From positions 1 to 7,913 of the forward strand of contig JAHZES010000096.1 of NCBI GenBank assembly GCA_019421725.1: a DNA stretch of 7,913 nucleotides, written 5' to 3'. Each line of letters starts with the position of its first letter. The stretch's first letter is position 1. The notes below the pieces were generated by a model that saw only the letters and a list, made by a program, of their open reading frames with translations, did not search any database and had not been told where the DNA came from. The position numbers and the translations under genes are program-made. This document shows positions 5,132 to 7,913 of the stretch, in pieces. This DNA comes from Clostridiales bacterium (GTDB taxonomy: Bacteria; Bacillota; Clostridia; Oscillospirales; Acutalibacteraceae).

Positions 5132-6021
5132 TTTGAACCCTCCAGTTTGATCCGGCGCTTTGCCAGCGCTTTTTTTACCGAAGGAACGGAAAGCGTTGCC
5201 GCTACAATCACTGCAGAGACAAGCTTGAGCGCATTGGCGGAAAGAAAGCTGTATTGCAGAGCCAATGCGAGAATAAGACGGTAAATTACCGAGCCTGCCA
5301 CGGCAGAAAACAATCCAAGCGTCAAGGAACGGCGGCCGAAAATGACTTCGCCGATGATGACAGAGGCAAGGCCGATAACGATCATGCCGCTGCCGGAATT
5401 GATGTCGGAAAAGCCCTGAAATTGTGCAAGCAATCCACCGGAGAAAGCAACCAGCGCATTGGAAATCGCCAGCGCCAAAACTTTCATTGCATCGGTGTTA
5501 ATGGAAGAAGCGCGGACCATCTCTTCGTTATTGCCCGTTGCGCGGATGCTGAGCCCCGCCACGGTACGGAAAAAGAAGAAGAGAAGAGTAATCGCCAGCG
5601 CACAGATCAGCAGCAAAATGACGCCTTTGATCAGCGTTTTGTCGGCAGGAATGGCTTCAAGCGCCGCCGTAAAAAACTTTCGCTGATTCAGCAGCGAAAG
5701 ATTCGGCCCTCCCAAAATCGTGATATTGACCGTATAAAGACCGCTCATGGTCAGAATTCCGGAAAGAATCGGGTGAATTCCGGCCTTGGTTTGCAAAAAG
5801 CCTGTGATACAACCCGCGGCCGCTCCGGCAGGGGCGGAAAGCAGCAGACCGAGCACCGGGTGCCCGGCAGCTGTTAATACTCCGGAAACCGCAATTCCGG
5901 TTACAAAGCTGCCGTCTACAGTAAGATCCGGTGTGTTGAGCACACGGAAGGTAATGGTCACGCCGAGGGCAAGCAGTGCATACTGCAGCCCCAGCAGTGC
6001 GGAATCGAGATAAACACCCAT
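5125..6021 (-). CDS. trpY: ABC transporter permease, predicted tryptophan importer
   Basis: 298 residues, a very hydrophobic inner-membrane permease with about eight or nine predicted helices (for example near 6-25, 38-76, 82-105, 131-151, 181-201, 212-228, 236-255 and 264-280). It belongs to the branched-chain-type permease superfamily; the PDLTVDGSF segment (31-39) is characteristic of the subfamily that pairs with binding proteins like its neighbour. The cytoplasmic loop GLSIRATGNNEEMVRASSIN (156-175) is the likely ATPase-coupling region. The C-terminus is basic and cytoplasmic (KKALAKRRIK). It contains no Trp, unusual for a membrane protein of this size. The start at 6021 has a modest AGCAGGT ribosome site, 44 nt after the binding-protein gene; it overlaps the ATPase gene. 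Full length and intact. Confidence 0.9.
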   Translation of the reverse strand: MGVYLDSALLGLQYALLALGVTITFRVLNTPDLTVDGSFVTGIAVSGVLTAAGHPVLGLLLSAPAGAAAGCITGFLQTKAGIHPILSGILTMSGLYTVNITILGGPNLSLLNQRKFFTAALEAIPADKTLIKGVILLLICALAITLLFFFFRTVAGLSIRATGNNEEMVRASSINTDAMKVLALAISNALVAFSGGLLAQFQGFSDINSGSGMIVIGLASVIIGEVIFGRRSLTLGLFSAVAGSVIYRLILALALQYSFLSANALKLVSAVIVAATLSVPSVKKALAKRRIKLEGSKC

Positions 6022-6065
6022 GGAAAGACCTGCTTTCTGTTTAAGATAATGCAGAAGCTATGTTT

Positions 6066-7049
6066 TTATTTCCCCATCTTGACCAGGCCGTCGATTTCGG
6101 GAACGGTAATGCCAAGTGAGTCTGCAGTGCCGGAATTAACAACGTACTGGTAGTCGGTCAATGCAACGGCAGGAATGTCGGCAACGGCGGTGCCCTTCAG
6201 TACTTTGTCCGCCATTTCTGCGGACTGCTGTCCAAGCTGCGTGTTGCTGACGCTGACACATGCCAGGGCTCCGGACTTTACCATAACAGGGTCACTGCCG
6301 TAAACCGGAATATGATTCTCGGTCGCTGCCGCGGTGACCTGTTCCATGGCGGATTGTACGGTAGAATCAATAGGAACATAGATAGCGTCTACCTTGGTAG
6401 CTAATGACTGAGCAGCCTGCTGTACATCTCCGGAGCTTGCGACGGTGACCTCTGTATACGAATAATTGTTGTTTTCCAGATAAGCCTTGGCCTTTTCCAC
6501 TGTAAGCACGGCATTTTTTTCACCGGGGCAATAGAGAATACCGATATTGGAGGCGTCCGGTGTCAATTTTTTGGCCAGCGAAAAAATCTCGTCAACCGGG
6601 ACAATATTGGAGGTGCCCGTTGCATTCTTGTCGGGAGACTCCATGCTTGTCATGATCCCGGCGCCGACAGGGCTGGTAACGGAAATAAACACGACAGGGG
6701 CAGAGACCTCGGCGTTGACAACAGCCTGCGCTGCAGGGGTAACGATCGGCACGATCAGGTCATAGTCACTGTTTTTCAAGTCTGCGCAGATGGAATTCAA
6801 TGTGCTCATATCGCCCTGTGCGTTCTTTATATCGAAAGAAGCATTTTCGGAGGTATAGCCAAGCTCGTTCATTTTCGACTTGAAAGCGTCGATCATTTCG
6901 GAGAAAGCACTGTTGTCTACCAGCTGTACAATGGCGATCTTGTATTTTCTGGCAGAATCGGGCTTTCCGGAGGACGCTCCGCCGCTGCAGGCGCAGACGG
7001 TAAATACGATTGTCAGAATAAGAAGTAATGCGGTCAGTTTCTGTTTCAT
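6066..7049 (-). CDS. trpX: ABC transporter substrate-binding lipoprotein, predicted tryptophan-binding
   Basis: 327 residues from the ATG at 7049, which has AAAGGAAG about 9 nt upstream. The open frame continues upstream to 7178, but that part is T-box leader and lacks a signal sequence at its front. The N-terminus MKQKLTALLLILTIVFTVCA is a lipoprotein signal peptide cleaved before C21 (VCA|C, with an unusual Cys at -2), so the mature protein is anchored outside the membrane by lipid. The rest fits the ABC_sub_bind (PF04392-like) fold: KYKIAIVQLVDNSAFSEMID, SDYDLIVPIVTPAAQ, VVFISVTSPVGAG and the second lobe with IGILYCPGEKNA and HIPVYGSDPVMV. It has no Trp residue. As first gene behind the T-box it sets the operon's identity. 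Family strong; ligand inferred from the leader. Confidence 0.9.
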   Translation of the reverse strand: MKQKLTALLLILTIVFTVCACSGGASSGKPDSARKYKIAIVQLVDNSAFSEMIDAFKSKMNELGYTSENASFDIKNAQGDMSTLNSICADLKNSDYDLIVPIVTPAAQAVVNAEVSAPVVFISVTSPVGAGIMTSMESPDKNATGTSNIVPVDEIFSLAKKLTPDASNIGILYCPGEKNAVLTVEKAKAYLENNNYSYTEVTVASSGDVQQAAQSLATKVDAIYVPIDSTVQSAMEQVTAAATENHIPVYGSDPVMVKSGALACVSVSNTQLGQQSAEMADKVLKGTAVADIPAVALTDYQYVVNSGTADSLGITVPEIDGLVKMGK

Positions 7050-7096
7050 TTTCAGTTCTTCCTTTCGATTGATAAACATGCCATGCAAACGCAAAT

Positions 7097-7132
7097 AAAA
7101 AACCTGTCCTTGTTTAAAAAACAAGGACAGGT
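7097..7132 (-). terminator. T-box-controlled intrinsic terminator
   Basis: On the minus strand ACCTGTCCTTGTTT (7132-7119) pairs fully with AAACAAGGACAGGT (7115-7102) around a TTT loop, followed by a T-run (7102-7097). The beginning of the left arm (ACCT, preceded by C) can instead pair with AGGTG of the T-box sequence, giving the competing antiterminator stabilised by uncharged tRNA. Confidence 0.93.
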
Positions 7133-7357
7133 GAAAATTTACCTGCGGTGCCACCTTGATTTGCGCTGTACAGCGCACAACTTACCGGATGCAAACACAT
7201 CCTTCTTCTGTAACGGGAAGATGCCGTTGCGGCTTACTTGGAAATCCGTTCATCCGCACCCTCAACGAACCATTTGTCAGACCCGCTTCCTGCCGGGATT
7301 CCACCGCCCCCGACTCTCTGTATGTGCGCTGTCCGTTTTACTTTCGTTTCAACGGTT
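7097..7357 (-). ncRNA. T-box riboswitch leader, predicted tRNA-Trp sensor
   Basis: On the minus strand the leader begins near 7357. Stem I closes with AACGAA (7348-7343) and TTCGTT (7269-7264); AGTA (7342-7339) is the specifier-loop S-turn strand; AGAGAGTC (7319-7312) and the distal GGTGGAAT loop are conserved elements. The specifier reads TGG (7272-7270), set by its 5-nt distance to the conserved TGAG (7264-7261), the same spacing as in B. subtilis glyQS. A 16-nt self-complementary stem (7177-7162) precedes the T-box AAGGTGGCACCGC (7157-7145), then a terminator. The bulge TGGC should pair with a GCCA acceptor end, and bacterial tRNA-Trp has discriminator G, while tRNA-Met has A. The base after the specifier is U, where a purine is usual, so an AUG reading was considered and ranked lower. 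Confidence 0.92.
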
Positions 7358-7363
7358 TATTTT

Positions 7364-7392
7364 ATTAAAACACCGATTCCTTCACTTGTCAA
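7364..7392 (-). promoter_or_regulatory. Promoter of the T-box / importer operon
   Basis: On the minus strand TTGACA (7392-7387), a 17-bp spacer and TTTAAT (7369-7364), with TGT just before the -10 making it also an extended -10. The -35 matches at 6 of 6 and the -10 at 5 of 6. Predicted start near 7357, just upstream of stem I of the T-box. The -35 is shared with the opposite-strand promoter at 7386-7413. Confidence 0.8.
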
Positions 7393-7413
7393 GTATAAAT
7401 TTTATGTTATACT
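7386..7413 (+). promoter_or_regulatory. Promoter of the Dabb-queH operon
   Basis: TTGTCA (7386-7391), a 16-bp spacer and TATACT (7408-7413), with TGT before the -10 as an extended -10 element. Predicted start near 7420, leaving a short leader with the ribosome site AGGTGGG before the ATG at 7443. The -35 hexamer overlaps the minus-strand -35 of the importer operon by five bases. Confidence 0.7.
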
Positions 7414-7442
7414 AAAAACAATTTAAAAAAGGTGGGATAAAC

Positions 7443-7739
7443 ATGATCCGTCATATCATTTTTTGGACCCTGAGTGAAGCGGGAAAAAAGAAAAACCAGC
7501 AGGAGCTGCTTGCCGCCATGCAGCAGTCGCTTCGCAAGATGGTTGGAGAGGTGCCGGGGCTGCTTTGTGCTGAAATTGCCCGCAACGCCGCTTCCGGCTG
7601 TGATTATGTGTTTTATGCCGAGCTGTCAGATGCCGCGGCGCTTGCGGCTTATCAGGTGCATCCGCTGCATTTGGCGCATAAGGAACGTTTTCAGGAGGAT
7701 TTTTCCGCGCGTTCGGTTGGGGATTACGAGATTTTGTGA
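7443..7739 (+). CDS. Dabb-family (stress-responsive alpha/beta barrel) protein
   Basis: 98 residues, the usual length for a single Dabb domain, a dimeric ferredoxin-like barrel. Visible hallmarks are the opening MIRHIIFWTL, the central VPGLLCAEIARNA with strand CDYVFYAELSD, and the closing AYQVHPLHLAHKERF, where the HPxH segment is typical. Bacterial members mostly have no defined function; some relatives are enzymes or heme-degrading-like proteins, so no reaction is assigned. The start has AGGTGGG 7 nt upstream. It is the first gene after its own promoter and lies 26 nt before the queH start, so they are probably co-transcribed. Family call by eye, confident. Confidence 0.88.
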   Translation: MIRHIIFWTLSEAGKKKNQQELLAAMQQSLRKMVGEVPGLLCAEIARNAASGCDYVFYAELSDAAALAAYQVHPLHLAHKERFQEDFSARSVGDYEIL

Positions 7740-7765
7740 ATTCGCATGAGAGAGGGAGGAGCAAA

Positions 7766-7913
7766 TTGGCAGGGGAAAATTATCAGCAGTGGCTTGACTG
7801 TGAAATATCGCATTTACAGCAGGAGCAAAGGGTGCCGTGCCTTTTGCTGCACAGCTGCTGTGCACCGTGCTCAAGCTATGTGTTGGAATATTTAAACCGC
7901 TGGTTTCAAATTA
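7766..7913 (+). CDS. queH: Epoxyqueuosine reductase QueH, 5' part only
   Basis: 49 residues are visible before the window ends. After a short N-terminal helix the protein reads VPCLLLHSCCAPCSSYVLEY, the signature of QueH (formerly DUF208). This enzyme reduces epoxyqueuosine to queuosine in tRNA with an iron-sulfur cluster; C31, C32 and C35 are candidate cluster or metal ligands, partnered by cysteines further along. I chose the TTG at 7766 because AGGGAGGAG lies just upstream (about 7753-7761) and no ATG in this frame is closer; the ATG at 7746 is in another frame. It follows the Dabb gene by 26 nt, suggesting one operon. The non-ATG start fits low-level expression. Confidence 0.85.
   Translation, partial: MAGENYQQWLDCEISHLQQEQRVPCLLLHSCCAPCSSYVLEYLNRWFQI

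Noticed and set aside
5254..5877. Long plus-strand open frame of 207 codons
   Set aside because: It is antisense to the well-supported permease gene, its charged, repetitive composition resembles no family, and it has no ribosome site I can see.
7162..7177. 16-nt perfect palindrome as a protein operator
   Set aside because: It lies just before the T-box sequence and is better explained as a leader stem (stem III position) of the riboswitch RNA.
7050..7178. N-terminal extension of the binding-protein reading frame up to 7178
   Set aside because: It runs through the T-box terminator and leader; the ATG at 7049 has a good ribosome site and begins a proper lipoprotein signal.
7270..7273. AUG (Met) as the T-box specifier
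   Set aside because: It gives the wrong distance to the conserved TGAG, does not fit the UGGC bulge (tRNA-Met has discriminator A), and the transporter proteins are Met-containing but nearly Trp-free.

Overview
The window looks like chromosomal DNA of a Gram-positive anaerobe of the Clostridia, most likely an Oscillospiraceae/Ruminococcaceae-type organism. The signs are strong Shine-Dalgarno sites, sigma-A-type promoters, a T-box leader, an XRE/ImmA pair of a type common in clostridia, and mid-range GC with AT-rich intergenic DNA. This placement is inferred from family resemblance; no ribosomal or other marker gene is present. No transposase, integrase, CRISPR array, rRNA or tRNA gene was seen.

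Layout. (1) Positions 1-1014: the 3' end of a bacterial PH-domain gene (+) meets a convergent HD-domain hydrolase gene (-) with only 2 bp between the stops. (2) Positions 1015-1248: a divergent control region with an extended -10 promoter for the HD gene, a perfect 21-bp palindrome and a promoter for galE. (3) galE (1249-2265, +), UDP-glucose 4-epimerase, ends at a strong hairpin terminator shared with the convergent gene. (4) Positions 2333-4293: an XRE repressor gene and an ImmA/IrrE-type zinc peptidase gene (both -), divergent from a second ImmA/IrrE-like gene (+) whose HExxH zinc motif has become KECAR. The 230-bp space between them has a perfect-consensus promoter whose -10 box lies inside a GCATATA inverted repeat. 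(5) Positions 4295-7392 (-): an ABC importer operon (binding lipoprotein, permease, ATPase) behind a T-box riboswitch. (6) Positions 7386-7913 (+): a Dabb-domain gene and the start of queH, read from a promoter whose -35 box overlaps the -35 box of the T-box promoter on the other strand.

How the genes work together. The importer is best read as a tryptophan transporter (TrpXYZ type). Three lines of evidence agree. The T-box specifier position reads UGG. Its UGGC bulge fits a tRNA with discriminator base G, as in bacterial tRNA-Trp. The three proteins (about 900 residues) contain one Trp, the very last residue of the ATPase. Uncharged tRNA-Trp would thus switch on a nearly Trp-free importer.

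The most novel-looking part is the XRE / ImmA / pseudo-ImmA module: a repressor, an apparently intact anti-repressor-type peptidase, and a divergent homologue that has lost both zinc-binding histidines, joined by a repeat-rich control region. The family assignments are firm; the regulatory model is inference.
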